The notes beneath the pieces were generated by a model. It had not been told where the DNA came from. It was given only the letters and a program-made list of their open reading frames with translations, and did no database searches. Both the position numbers and the translations under genes were made by a program. Of a stretch of DNA of 64,000 bases, positions 7,001 through 15,697 are shown one piece after another (the first letter of the stretch is position 1; the number at the start of each line of letters is the position of its first letter). Location of the stretch: contig NZ_CP159826.1 of assembly GCF_047729875.1 (NCBI RefSeq), positions 1,550,001 through 1,614,000 on the forward strand, written 5' to 3'. This DNA comes from Marimicrobium sp913061115. GTDB taxonomy: Bacteria; Pseudomonadota; Gammaproteobacteria; Pseudomonadales; Halieaceae.

Positions 7001-8509
7001 CTATTTTATCAAGTGGTATTCAGAATAGTCGGGATTGCGCATTGATTTCAGATAGTGCAGTGGCTTCCACGGATAGAGGTTGGGCACGCCGCTTTTATCG
7101 AAGTACCAGCTTGTACACCCTCCGGTCGCCCAGGTAGTGTTTTTGATCGCTTCTCCCATAGCTGCGTTATAGTCATCATAGGCCGTCTGTTTCGCGGCGA
7201 TAGCGGCGAGTCCCTCTGCCTTCATGTGGTCTAGCATGCTCACGATGTAATCGACCTGATGTTCGGAGATGGCAATGAGTGACAGGTTGCCCACCGGTCC
7301 AGTGGGGCCTTCTACCATCCAAAAGTTTGGGAAGCCCGGCAACGCAACGGCACGGTGGGCTCGTGGTGCACCGTCCCATTGGGTCTCCAGATCGACACCG
7401 TTCTCGCCTGTCACACGCGCCGGCAGAACAAATGCAGCGGCATTGAATCCCGTCGCCAAGATTAATGCATCGAGCTCATGCAACTTGCCGTCTGCCGTGC
7501 GGATGCCTTGCGCTTCTATCTGCGTGATAGCGTCGGTAATAAGATGGGCGTTAGGCCGACTGATTGCTGGATAAAAGTCAGAGCAAAAAATCAGGCGCTT
7601 ACACGTTGCATCGTAAGCTGGGGTTAGTCTAGCGCGCAGTGCTGGGTCAGGCACATTGTCTTTAAGGTGCTTCACGCACGTTTTGTTAATGAGACGTTGC
7701 ATGAACTTGTTGCCAACAGTGGCCGCGCTGAAGGTGTGGACCATAAGCCGGCAGTAATAGTGATAAGCCAGTCGTTGCATGAAAGGAAACGCAGACAATA
7801 AGCGATTCCAACCTGTCGAATAGGCTATCTGCGGCAGTGGCGACAACCAATGCGGTGTGCGCTGGAATACGTGCATTTCGCTCACCTGATCGGTGATAGC
7901 ACCGACGATCTGGCAGGCTGTAGAACCGGTGCCGATGATGCCAACGCGTTGACCTTTTAATTCTGAGGCGTGATCCCAACGTGCGGTGTGGAAACAGGCA
8001 CCCTGAAAACTGTCGAGGCCATCGATGTCCGGATAGTTTGGCTGATGCAGGATGCCCGTCGCCGAGATGACCACATCGAATATTTCCTGCTTGCCATCGG
8101 AGGTTACAAGGTGCCAGCAGGGCGCATCGTATGTGAGTTCGGTCACGGCGGTGTTGAATGTCACTTTGTGTGTGACGCCAAAATCCTCTGCCACCTGTTC
8201 CAGATAAGCTTGAATGTCTGCGCCGTAAGAGTATCGATGCGGCCAGTCGGCCTTCAGCGCAAAGTAGAAACTGTACCAACGTGACGGAACATCGCAGGAC
8301 AGTCCCGGGTAAGTGTTTTCTCGCCAGGTGCCGCCTACTCGATCGGTTTTTTCATACACGGTGACATCTGTGTAGCCTGCTTTTTGTAGTTTCACCACGG
8401 CGGCAATGCCGGACATACCTGCGCCAATGATTGCGATGCTAGGCTGGCGTCCTGACTGTGCCCACGGTGCGTTGTTCGTGGCAGTCTCATGGGCTTCTGA
8501 TGTAGTCAT
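7001..8509 (-). CDS. Baeyer-Villiger-type flavin monooxygenase
   Basis: This 502-residue FAD/NADPH-dependent monooxygenase has an FAD Rossmann motif GAGMSG at 29-34, GGTW at 59-62 and an NADPH motif GTGSTA at 193-198. Between them is the type I Baeyer-Villiger fingerprint FxGxxxHxxxWD (F168 to D179, FQGACFHTARWD). Such enzymes insert oxygen next to a ketone to give an ester or lactone; the substrate cannot be told from sequence. The gene lies downstream of the TetR gene on the same strand, 114 bp apart. The dioxygenase genes diverge from that regulator, so the enzyme may act in the same catabolic route. A simple flavin N-oxidase is less likely given the fingerprint. Confidence 0.85.
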   Translation of the reverse strand: MTTSEAHETATNNAPWAQSGRQPSIAIIGAGMSGIAAVVKLQKAGYTDVTVYEKTDRVGGTWRENTYPGLSCDVPSRWYSFYFALKADWPHRYSYGADIQAYLEQVAEDFGVTHKVTFNTAVTELTYDAPCWHLVTSDGKQEIFDVVISATGILHQPNYPDIDGLDSFQGACFHTARWDHASELKGQRVGIIGTGSTACQIVGAITDQVSEMHVFQRTPHWLSPLPQIAYSTGWNRLLSAFPFMQRLAYHYYCRLMVHTFSAATVGNKFMQRLINKTCVKHLKDNVPDPALRARLTPAYDATCKRLIFCSDFYPAISRPNAHLITDAITQIEAQGIRTADGKLHELDALILATGFNAAAFVLPARVTGENGVDLETQWDGAPRAHRAVALPGFPNFWMVEGPTGPVGNLSLIAISEHQVDYIVSMLDHMKAEGLAAIAAKQTAYDDYNAAMGEAIKNTTWATGGCTSWYFDKSGVPNLYPWKPLHYLKSMRNPDYSEYHLIK

Positions 8510-8623
8510 GCTGACATTCTTGTTGTCCGGTGGGTGGCGACATTACTTGATACCAGTAGGGTATCGGTTCTGGCTGTGCGCGGCCAGTGTTGGCGCTGCA
8601 ATTTTTGTGTGGAACGAGGCTAT

Positions 8624-9280
8624 TTAGCTGATTAACATCGCCCTGATGACTTTATGTAGTAGCCGTTTTTGTCTGGCGATGTTGTCCGCATCTAGCAGGT
8701 CGCCTTGCGCAAGGGAGGTGAATACCCGCTGCGATAGAAAGTACCCCGTCGTGAGATTGAACATGGCGATTAAGTTGATGGCAAGTGCGGCGCGGCTCTG
8801 CGAGTCGGTTTTTTCGGTTCCGGTGGTCGTGATGCCGTCAAACGATTGCAGACTTATCATGCCCTGATTCAATAATTTCTCCAGCCAAGCATTTACCAAT
8901 TGGTTACCTGCAGACGCACTGTCGCCTTGCATGGCCCGCTGGAACAATACCGCCATTAGAGGGTGTTCTAGCAGTATGTCTGTAATAGTAGCGGGTAGGT
9001 CTGCGTATTCTCTGAGTGTTGCCGCATTGTTTATGTGATTCGACAAGGCCAGCGTCATTGGGTTCAGCGCTCGAAATAAGACCGCTTTGTAGAGCGCCTC
9101 TTTGCTTGCAAAGTGGTTGTAGAGTCCAGGTTGCGCGATATCCGCTCTCTCGGCAATCTGGCGCAAACTGGTGCCGTCGTAGCCGTGTGCGGCGAAGAGA
9201 TTTTCGGCAATGTCCATGATGCGGTTGGCGGTGCGCTCACCCTTGGTTCTTGCAACTGGTTCGGCAGTGTTCAATGACAT
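8624..9280 (-). CDS. TetR-family transcriptional regulator
   Basis: This 218-residue regulator has an N-terminal TetR helix-turn-helix at about residues 10-60 (ANRIMDIAENLFAAHGYDGT, then RQIAERADIAQPGLYNHFAS) and a variable ligand-binding helical domain. I chose the ATG at 9280; a TTG at 9334 would add 18 residues outside the normal domain. It is divergent from the Rieske dioxygenase genes, with an imperfect palindrome in the 105-bp gap, and lies upstream of the monooxygenase. It probably represses one or both and is released by a pathway substrate, which is inference from context. Confidence 0.85.
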   Translation of the reverse strand: MSLNTAEPVARTKGERTANRIMDIAENLFAAHGYDGTSLRQIAERADIAQPGLYNHFASKEALYKAVLFRALNPMTLALSNHINNAATLREYADLPATITDILLEHPLMAVLFQRAMQGDSASAGNQLVNAWLEKLLNQGMISLQSFDGITTTGTEKTDSQSRAALAINLIAMFNLTTGYFLSQRVFTSLAQGDLLDADNIARQKRLLHKVIRAMLIS

Positions 9281-9356
9281 AAATGATCGTATGATTGCTA
9301 AATATTGGTCAAAAACTACCACAAACCCCTTCAAGTTTCGATCTGAAGCCGCTTAT

Positions 9357-9377
9357 ACTGATTAAATATTACTAAGT
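9357..9377. promoter_or_regulatory. candidate TetR operator
   Basis: A 21-bp imperfect palindrome (left arm ACTGATTAA, right arm TTACTAAGT, 14 of 21 positions symmetric) ends 8 bp before the dioxygenase start codon. It lies between the divergent TetR and dioxygenase genes, a usual site for autoregulated TetR operators. Confidence 0.4.
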
Positions 9378-9385
9378 GATAATAT

Positions 9386-10684
9386 ATGGAGTCTGTGGTG
9401 AGTCTGAATATCAGTGCTTTAGTCAATGAGGACGCCTCTCTAATAAGCCGGCGCTGCTGGTCCGATGAAGGCGTTTACGTACTGGAAAAGAGGGGTATTT
9501 TCGGGAAATCCTGGCTGTTTCTTGGGCATGAATCACAGATCCGCGCGCCGGGTGATTTCGTGCAGGCCTATATGTGTGAAACGCCAATCATTCTCTCCCG
9601 CGGTCAGGATGGCGGTATTTACGCCAATATCAACAGCTGCACGCATCGTGGGTTACCCGTCTGTCGGGCTGATCACGGCAATACCAAGCGGTTTGTTTGC
9701 CCCTATCATAATTGGTCATACTCGGTGGAAGGGAATCTGATGACAATTCCACAGGAGAGCGAAGTCGTCCGCAAACCGGATAAGACTCAGCTGGGCCTCA
9801 AACGGGTGCCACGCGTTGAGTCCTGGCGGGGCATGATTTTCGGTAGCTTCGATGAAGCCATTATTCCTCTGGACGAATACCTGGGCGATATGCGTTTTTA
9901 TTTGGATGCTTTTTTTGACCGTTTCCCTGCCGGCATAGAATTTATGGGTGCGCCTCACCGCTGGGTGATCAATGCTAACTGGAAGCTTCCAGTAGAAAAC
10001 CAGTTGGGGGATGTCAACCATGGAGCCTTTCTGCACAGTGCCATTATTCCCAAAGAAGCACAGGACATCATTGAACAGCTCGGCCACAGTGTGGTGACTA
10101 CCCCCGGGCATGGTGCCACGTTTCGCTTGATGCCCGAGAACACGCCGGTGGACGATGTTGCCTGGGGGATGGAGGCGGTGGGTTCAATCTTCGGTGGCGG
10201 CGAGGTGCAAAATTATTTGCGAGACATTCAGGCGCAGGCCAGCGAGCGCGTAGGGGACCTGCGTTCGCGAATGAAAGGGTTAACCTATGGGGTCTATCCC
10301 AACCTATCGTTCCTCTGGTCGAACACGTCGTTTAAAGTGTCTCATCCCAGAGGCCCCGGTAAAGTGGAATACTGGTCATGGGCGGTGGTGCCAGCCGACG
10401 CGCCGGACAATATCAAGAAAATTTTACGCACCAATTACAGTTCCTTTTTTGGCCCCGCGGGCATACTGGAGCAAGAGGATTCGGAGGTGTGGGCGCAGCA
10501 GTTTTTGGGCAGTAATATCGACTTTGCTGATGACCGTCCTTATTACTACGGGTTGGGTCTGGGTGAAGAAAAGCCCCATCCCGATATGCCGGGTCTGGTC
10601 AGTGTGACGGCAAACGAGTTTTATGCGCGACACTTTTTTACCCGGTGGAAAAATGAGCTGCAGGCAGTGGAGGGTTCACTATGA
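9386..10684 (+). CDS. aromatic-ring-hydroxylating (Rieske) dioxygenase, alpha subunit
   Basis: This 432-residue large subunit has a Rieske [2Fe-2S] site Cys85-x-His87 and Cys105-x2-His108 (CTHRG and CPYHNW). The mononuclear iron site is in GDVNHGAFLH, with Asp209, His212 and His217. It should dihydroxylate, or hydroxylate, an aromatic or related ring using electrons from a reductase and ferredoxin, which are not encoded nearby. Its stop overlaps the start of the beta subunit by four bases, indicating translational coupling. Expression is probably controlled by the divergent TetR protein. Confidence 0.9.
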   Translation: MESVVSLNISALVNEDASLISRRCWSDEGVYVLEKRGIFGKSWLFLGHESQIRAPGDFVQAYMCETPIILSRGQDGGIYANINSCTHRGLPVCRADHGNTKRFVCPYHNWSYSVEGNLMTIPQESEVVRKPDKTQLGLKRVPRVESWRGMIFGSFDEAIIPLDEYLGDMRFYLDAFFDRFPAGIEFMGAPHRWVINANWKLPVENQLGDVNHGAFLHSAIIPKEAQDIIEQLGHSVVTTPGHGATFRLMPENTPVDDVAWGMEAVGSIFGGGEVQNYLRDIQAQASERVGDLRSRMKGLTYGVYPNLSFLWSNTSFKVSHPRGPGKVEYWSWAVVPADAPDNIKKILRTNYSSFFGPAGILEQEDSEVWAQQFLGSNIDFADDRPYYYGLGLGEEKPHPDMPGLVSVTANEFYARHFFTRWKNELQAVEGSL

Positions 10685-11241
10685 GCGCACTGTCTGTTGA
10701 GGTCACTCCAGAGCAGCAGAGGCAGTTGGAGCGCTTTTATTTTCACGAGGCTAGGCTGCTCGATAGTCGCCAGTATCTGCAATGGTTAACGCTGCTCAAT
10801 GAAGATGTGCGTTATATCATTCCCTCTCGCGTCAATGTGCAGGTGAACAATCGCGCGCGTGGACACGAAGACATGATCAGCGTTGAGCATGAGTTGGAGG
10901 GAGAGGACTCCATGGGTTGCCCGCACCGCGAAGAAGGTTATATTCTTCTAATGTTGCGTGCTGAGCGAGCCTACAAGATAAATTCTTGGTCAGAAAATCC
11001 GCCTGCTCGCACCCGACGTATTGTCGGCAACATTGAGTTGATGGAGCACAGTGGCGACACGTTATCCGTGTTGAGTAACTTCCACCTCTATTACGCACGC
11101 CCCGGTAGCGACACTATTGTCTACAGTGGGCAGCGGCGCGATACGCTATTGTCTCAGACTGATGGATTTCGCATTGTTCGCCGTGAGGTGGTGCTGGACT
11201 ATGCCGCTATAGAGTTGCCGACACTCGGCTTGTTTTTCTAG
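10681..11241 (+). CDS. aromatic-ring-hydroxylating dioxygenase, beta subunit
   Basis: This 186-residue NTF2/SnoaL-like subunit has the features expected of dioxygenase small subunits: FYFHEARLLDSRQYLQWLTL near the N-terminus and the late motif SGQRRDTLL. The beta subunit has no iron centre and supports the alpha3beta3 hexamer. The gene starts within the stop codon of the alpha-subunit gene (ATGA overlap). Confidence 0.9.
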   Translation: MSALSVEVTPEQQRQLERFYFHEARLLDSRQYLQWLTLLNEDVRYIIPSRVNVQVNNRARGHEDMISVEHELEGEDSMGCPHREEGYILLMLRAERAYKINSWSENPPARTRRIVGNIELMEHSGDTLSVLSNFHLYYARPGSDTIVYSGQRRDTLLSQTDGFRIVRREVVLDYAAIELPTLGLFF

Positions 11242-11244
11242 GCT

Positions 11245-11318
11245 GAGTGAGGTGCCGCCAGCGCCCCTAACGAAAATACCGATGGATCTATTGCAATTGT
11301 GCGGTACCCACCTCACTC
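11245..11318. repeat. 10-bp inverted repeat downstream of dioxygenase genes
   Basis: GAGTGAGGTG (11245-11254) and CACCTCACTC (11309-11318) are perfectly complementary with 54 bases between them. There is no T-run, so this is not a classical terminator. It could form an RNA stem at the end of the dioxygenase transcript or act in the leader of slt. Confidence 0.4.
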
Positions 11319-11387
11319 TAGCGACAGTTTGGGTAGGGGTCAGCATGCGGCGTGATCTTAAATATGGGTGTGATTGAGGGAGGTGTT

Positions 11388-13325
11388 GTGCGGTACCGGT
11401 CGAGTCAGGGTAAGAAGCGTTTTACATGGGTGTGTGTGCTGTTGGCAGTGGCGACACAATGCACTGTTGTGGTGGCCCAGAGCCTGGCCGATCAGCGCAG
11501 CAATTATGCGGAGGCTGTGCAAGCGATAGACCGCGGCCAATGGACGACGTATGAAACATTGCGTCCGGCGCTGGATGACTACCCCTTGGCGATTTATTTG
11601 GATTATTTCCAACTGACGCGTCAGTCGGGCAGGGTGGATCCGTCAGACGCTCAGGCTTTCCTCGTTCGCAGCGCTGATACGCCACTACCCAACCGTTTTC
11701 TGGCGATATACCTGCGTGAGACGGGTAGCGCGCAGCGTTGGCAGGATTTTTTGCAAGTTATGCCACAAGAGCCCAACAGTATTGTGCTGAAATGTTATTA
11801 CTTTAGAGCACAGTTGGCGCAAGGCAATAAGGAGGCGGCCTGGAATGGTGCCCAAACATTGTGGGTGTATGGCAAGTCGCAGCCGAAGGAATGTGATCCG
11901 TTGTTTAAAGCCTGGCAGTCTGCGGGGCAATTGACCGATGAGATTGTCTGGACGCGGATGCTTAATGCGTTCGCCGCGCGGCAGCCCTCGTTGATGGGAT
12001 TTGTCGGCAAAAAAGGCAGTGCTGCCCTGCAGCCCTGGGTGAAAAAATTACGGGCGGTGTATGCCAGTCCCGAGTCTCTCACCCGGATGTCTTTGCCGGC
12101 GGACAACCCTCACTCATCAGACATCGCCATTCGCGGCCTGGCCTATCTGGCTACGTACAGTCCGCAAAAGGCATTGGCTGATTGGGCCGAGTTGCGGCCT
12201 AAGCTAACGTTCAGTCCTGAACAAATCAATCAGGTGGAGTACGCCATTGCGCGACAAACGCTGCTCTCACGCACCGCCTCCAACAATGATTGGCTGGAGG
12301 GCGCTCTGGCCCGCCTCGACGATGATAAGCTCACTGGCATCCGGCTACGTTGGGCGCTCAAGGAGCAAGACTGGGCAGCGCTGGAGCGGAACCTGTCACT
12401 GCTGTCCACAGCCGCTAAAGAAGAGACCGTATGGCGCTACTGGCTTGCGTTCGTGCAGGAATGGCGGGGTGAGGCCGCAACGGCAAGGTCCACCCTAGAA
12501 CGTTTGGCGGACGAACGTGATTACTACGGGTTTCTTGCAGCAGACAAGGTCGGACTGCCGTATTCACTCAACCATGAAACGCTAGTGATGGACGCTGCTA
12601 GCCCGGTGCAAGATTTTCCTGCTTTGCAGCGTATTGAAGAGCTGAAATTTCAACAGGAGGATAGGCTCGCACACTCTGAGTGGTACACGTTATTACAAGG
12701 TACGGAAGATCTTGCGCAACAGCAGAATCTCGCATTGCTGGCCACACAAAACGGTTGGTATCGTATGGCGATCGACGCGGCGACGAGGGCCAAAGTCTGG
12801 GACGCGTTGGATCAACGGTTTCCTACGCCTTATCAGGATATTTTTACGCGGCACGCCGCGACCCATGACGTGCCCCGTACAGAACTCATGTCCATTGCGC
12901 GTCGGGAGAGCGCATTTTTCCCGGGTGCGCAGTCTCCTGTTGGCGCGCGCGGTCTGATGCAGATTATGCCCGCCACGGCGAAGCAGGTAGCGGCATCTTT
13001 GAAGGAGCCTCATACGCAGGCTGACTTGTTCGAGGTGGAGCACAATGTACTGCTAGGAAGCGCGTATTATCGTCAGGTGTTAGCCCGTTTCGGCGGCAAT
13101 AGAGTGTTCGCCCTGGCCGCTTACAACGCCGGTCCTCATCGAGTAGATCGCTGGCGCGACAGGGCAGGCGAAGGCGTTCCGGTTGAGGTTTGGATTGAGA
13201 CGATTCCTTACCGAGAGACGCGTAATTACGTGCAGGCCGTGCTCGCCTATAATGTGGTGTTCCAGTATCTGCTGGGTGATACTCAACGTCTGTTCACTCC
13301 CCTCGAGCGACAGACGCGTTATTGA
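11388..13325 (+). CDS. slt: soluble lytic murein transglycosylase
   Basis: This is a 645-residue periplasmic transglycosylase of the Slt70 type, which cleaves glycan strands between MurNAc and GlcNAc to give 1,6-anhydro ends. I chose GTG 11388 because GGGAGG lies just upstream and the product starts with a basic stretch (RYRSSQGKKR) and a signal peptide ending VVVAQ. Residues about 30-480 are the superhelical U/L domain. The catalytic domain has Glu507 in RRESAFFPGAQSPVGARGLM, then QIMPATA and LAAYNAGPHRV. The length matches E. coli Slt. It stands alone between the dioxygenase genes and the radical-SAM cluster. Confidence 0.93.
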   Translation: MRYRSSQGKKRFTWVCVLLAVATQCTVVVAQSLADQRSNYAEAVQAIDRGQWTTYETLRPALDDYPLAIYLDYFQLTRQSGRVDPSDAQAFLVRSADTPLPNRFLAIYLRETGSAQRWQDFLQVMPQEPNSIVLKCYYFRAQLAQGNKEAAWNGAQTLWVYGKSQPKECDPLFKAWQSAGQLTDEIVWTRMLNAFAARQPSLMGFVGKKGSAALQPWVKKLRAVYASPESLTRMSLPADNPHSSDIAIRGLAYLATYSPQKALADWAELRPKLTFSPEQINQVEYAIARQTLLSRTASNNDWLEGALARLDDDKLTGIRLRWALKEQDWAALERNLSLLSTAAKEETVWRYWLAFVQEWRGEAATARSTLERLADERDYYGFLAADKVGLPYSLNHETLVMDAASPVQDFPALQRIEELKFQQEDRLAHSEWYTLLQGTEDLAQQQNLALLATQNGWYRMAIDAATRAKVWDALDQRFPTPYQDIFTRHAATHDVPRTELMSIARRESAFFPGAQSPVGARGLMQIMPATAKQVAASLKEPHTQADLFEVEHNVLLGSAYYRQVLARFGGNRVFALAAYNAGPHRVDRWRDRAGEGVPVEVWIETIPYRETRNYVQAVLAYNVVFQYLLGDTQRLFTPLERQTRY

Positions 13326-13391
13326 GTGGTTGCAGCGCTGCTGCGTTGACGCCATTCGAATCATAGTTTTTATAGAGGTTGCTCGACGGTA

Positions 13392-14345
13392 ATGCGTGAC
13401 ACACGTCCACTTTTATTACACAGCGATTTTCCGCCGGTTCATCGCGCCTCGCTCGAGACACTGCAGGTGAATCTGGGGTATTTATGTAATCTCAGCTGCG
13501 TGCATTGCCATGTTAATGCGGGCCCTCACCGCACTGAACAAATGGACAGGGAAACGATTGACACGCTGCTGGCATTGCTTGACAGGGCTGCAATCCACAC
13601 GCTAGACCTCACTGGCGGCGCGCCAGAGTTAAATCCGCATTTTCGATATCTGGTGCGCGAAGCGCGTGCTCTCGATGTGCATGTTATCGACCGTTGCAAC
13701 CTCACGGTATTGTTAGAGCCTGGTCAGGAAGATCTGGCCGATTTTCTTGCAGAGCAGCAAGTCGAGATCTGTGCATCGCTACCGTGTTATGTGCAGGAGA
13801 ATGTCGAAGCGCAGCGTGGCAAAGGTGTTTACGATGCGAGTATTCAGGCATTGCAGCAGCTCAATGCGCTTGGCTACGGCGCAGAGCGAATACTCAATCT
13901 GGCCTATAATCCGGTGGGGCCTGTGTTGCCGCCGCCGCAGGAGGCGTTGGAGGCGGATTACCGACGTGAGCTGAAAGATCGATTTGGCATTCGCTTTAAC
14001 CACTTGATGACGATTACGAATATGCCTATTAGTCGTTTTGGGTCGGTACTGTTGGCGCAAGGCCAGTACACGGAATATATGCACTTGCTGCGGGAAAACT
14101 TTAGTCAATCCAATATGGAGACGCTGATGTGTCGTCGCCTGCTTAGCGTCGATTGGCAGGGTTTTCTTTACGATTGTGACTTCAACCAGATGCTGGACTT
14201 GCCGTTGTTGGCCAGTGATCGACGTCGCCATATCCGCGACTTATTGTCGACCCTGACGCTGGACGAGCCGATTATCACAGGGGAGCATTGCTATGGCTGT
14301 GCTGCAGGGCAGGGCAGTAGCTGTGGCGGCGCTTTGGACACCTGA
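13392..14345 (+). CDS. radical SAM/Cys-rich (selenodomain) protein, ArsS-like
   Basis: This 317-residue radical SAM enzyme has the cluster motif CNLSCVHC (Cys32, Cys36, Cys39). Its Cys-rich C-terminus HCYGCAAGQGSSCGGALD is typical of the rSAM/selenodomain family (TIGR04167). Some members of that family have selenocysteine in the C-terminal domain; here every position is a TGT or TGC cysteine codon and the single TGA is the real end. Members called ArsS have been linked to arsenosugar formation, but the family is wider and no arsM or other ars gene is in this window. The next two genes are the typical family partners. The stop overlaps the next start by one base. Confidence 0.85.
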   Translation: MRDTRPLLLHSDFPPVHRASLETLQVNLGYLCNLSCVHCHVNAGPHRTEQMDRETIDTLLALLDRAAIHTLDLTGGAPELNPHFRYLVREARALDVHVIDRCNLTVLLEPGQEDLADFLAEQQVEICASLPCYVQENVEAQRGKGVYDASIQALQQLNALGYGAERILNLAYNPVGPVLPPPQEALEADYRRELKDRFGIRFNHLMTITNMPISRFGSVLLAQGQYTEYMHLLRENFSQSNMETLMCRRLLSVDWQGFLYDCDFNQMLDLPLLASDRRRHIRDLLSTLTLDEPIITGEHCYGCAAGQGSSCGGALDT

Positions 14346-15022
14346 TGAGCGTCGGCGTCAGTTTTGTTATCCCGGTACTCAATGAGGAGGATGCAGTAGC
14401 CGATTTACTGCGGGACTTGCGACAGCGTTATCCACACAGCCAATTAATTGTAGTTGATGGCGGTAGTCGCGATCGTACCGTGGCATTGGCGCTCCCTCTG
14501 TGTGATCAGTTGTTGTTGATGGCAACTGGTAGGGCGCGGCAGATGAATCTGGGGGGGCAGGTAGCGTGCATGCCTTACGTGTGCTTTCTGCACGCCGACA
14601 GTCGCCCCGGTGTTTCCGCGTCAGCGCTTGAAGCATATCTTGTGGCGCGACCCGCGTGGGGTTTCTGTCGAGTGCGTTTGAGTAGTGAGAGGCTGCCGTT
14701 TCGTATTGTCGAATGGTTTATGAATCAACGTTCACGTATGACTTCAGTGGCGACAGGCGATCAGATGATGTTTGTCAAAAAAACCGTATTTGATGAAAGT
14801 GGGGGATTTGACGATATCCCCTTGATGGAAGATGTTGCCTACTGCAAACGCCTGCGTCGCGTGCAAACGCCAATCATTATTCAGGCACCGGTGCTGACGT
14901 CTAGTCGTCGCTGGGAGGAGGGTGGTGTGGTGCCCACGGTGCTGCGTATGTGGCTGCTGCGCTTGGCCTACTTTTTGGGTGTGGCGCCTGCCACTTTATG
15001 GCGCTACTACTATGGACACTGA
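14345..15022 (+). CDS. glycosyltransferase, rSAM/selenodomain-associated (transferase 2)
   Basis: This 225-residue GT-A-fold family-2 glycosyltransferase starts SFVIPVLNEEDAVADLL, with DGGSRDRT at the nucleotide site and DQMMFVKK later. This is the TIGR04283 type, found beside the radical SAM/selenodomain protein. The sugar donor and acceptor are unknown. It is translationally coupled to the radical SAM gene, with TGA and ATG sharing a base, and overlaps the next gene by 11 bp. Confidence 0.85.
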   Translation: MSVGVSFVIPVLNEEDAVADLLRDLRQRYPHSQLIVVDGGSRDRTVALALPLCDQLLLMATGRARQMNLGGQVACMPYVCFLHADSRPGVSASALEAYLVARPAWGFCRVRLSSERLPFRIVEWFMNQRSRMTSVATGDQMMFVKKTVFDESGGFDDIPLMEDVAYCKRLRRVQTPIIIQAPVLTSSRRWEEGGVVPTVLRMWLLRLAYFLGVAPATLWRYYYGH

Positions 15023-15659
15023 TAGGGGGTCGCTACTGCTTGTTCAGTTCGCCCGGTCGCCTCAGGAGGGCTGCGTTAAAACCCGCATGATGCCGCATCT
15101 TTCCGCCTCTGAGGCCTGCGATTTACATTGTCAGTTAACGCTCTGGACGTGCGATCAGTTGCTCAACTGCGGTCTTGGTGCTGTGGAGTTATCAGTGGCG
15201 GGAGATACAGATCACGCTCTCTTTAGACAGTGTGAGGCAATGGGCATTGCTCGACTGACAACCCAATATGGCTCAGATCTCGGCGAGCGTATGTTTAATG
15301 CTGTGGCTCAGGGTTTGGCGCATTACGAATGCGTTATTCTGGTGGGCAGTGATTGTCCGGGTATTGACGTGTCATATCTTGAGCAGGCGTTTGAGGCATT
15401 GCAGGCGTCATCCGTGGTGGTGGGTCCGGCCACTGACGGTGGCTATGTATTGATTGGCGCCCGGCAGATCAAGGACGAGATTTTTCAAGGCATACCCTGG
15501 GGCAGTGATCAGGTTTATACGCAAACGCGTCTCGCGTTGACGCGGTCAGGGCTGACGTGGGCGGAGTTGCCGTACTTGGCGGATATTGACAGACCAGAAG
15601 ATCTCCCTTTATGGGAAGCACTGCAGCGCGATAGACCGAGCGGCTCAATAGGCGTCTAG
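15012..15659 (+). CDS. nucleotidyl/glycosyl transferase-like protein, rSAM/selenodomain-associated (transferase 1, DUF2064)
   Basis: This 215-residue protein of the DUF2064/TIGR04282 family, related to CofC-type nucleotidyltransferases, has LVQFARSPQEGCVKTRM near the N-terminus. This is followed by LVGSDCPGIDVSYLEQA and GPATDGGYVLIGAR. It completes the conserved trio with the radical SAM protein and the GT2 transferase; the three overlap and must form one operon. The ATG at 15012 gives the usual N-terminus. The substrate is unknown. Confidence 0.85.
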   Translation: MDTDRGSLLLVQFARSPQEGCVKTRMMPHLSASEACDLHCQLTLWTCDQLLNCGLGAVELSVAGDTDHALFRQCEAMGIARLTTQYGSDLGERMFNAVAQGLAHYECVILVGSDCPGIDVSYLEQAFEALQASSVVVGPATDGGYVLIGARQIKDEIFQGIPWGSDQVYTQTRLALTRSGLTWAELPYLADIDRPEDLPLWEALQRDRPSGSIGV

Positions 15660-15697
15660 CACCAGGAGACTCATGGCCAGCTCGACCTGCGGTGGTG

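Noticed and set aside
14280..14345. Possible selenocysteine TGA at the end of the rSAM/selenodomain gene
   Set aside because: All expected Cys/Sec positions are TGT or TGC, and the TGA follows the normal end of the family and overlaps the next start.
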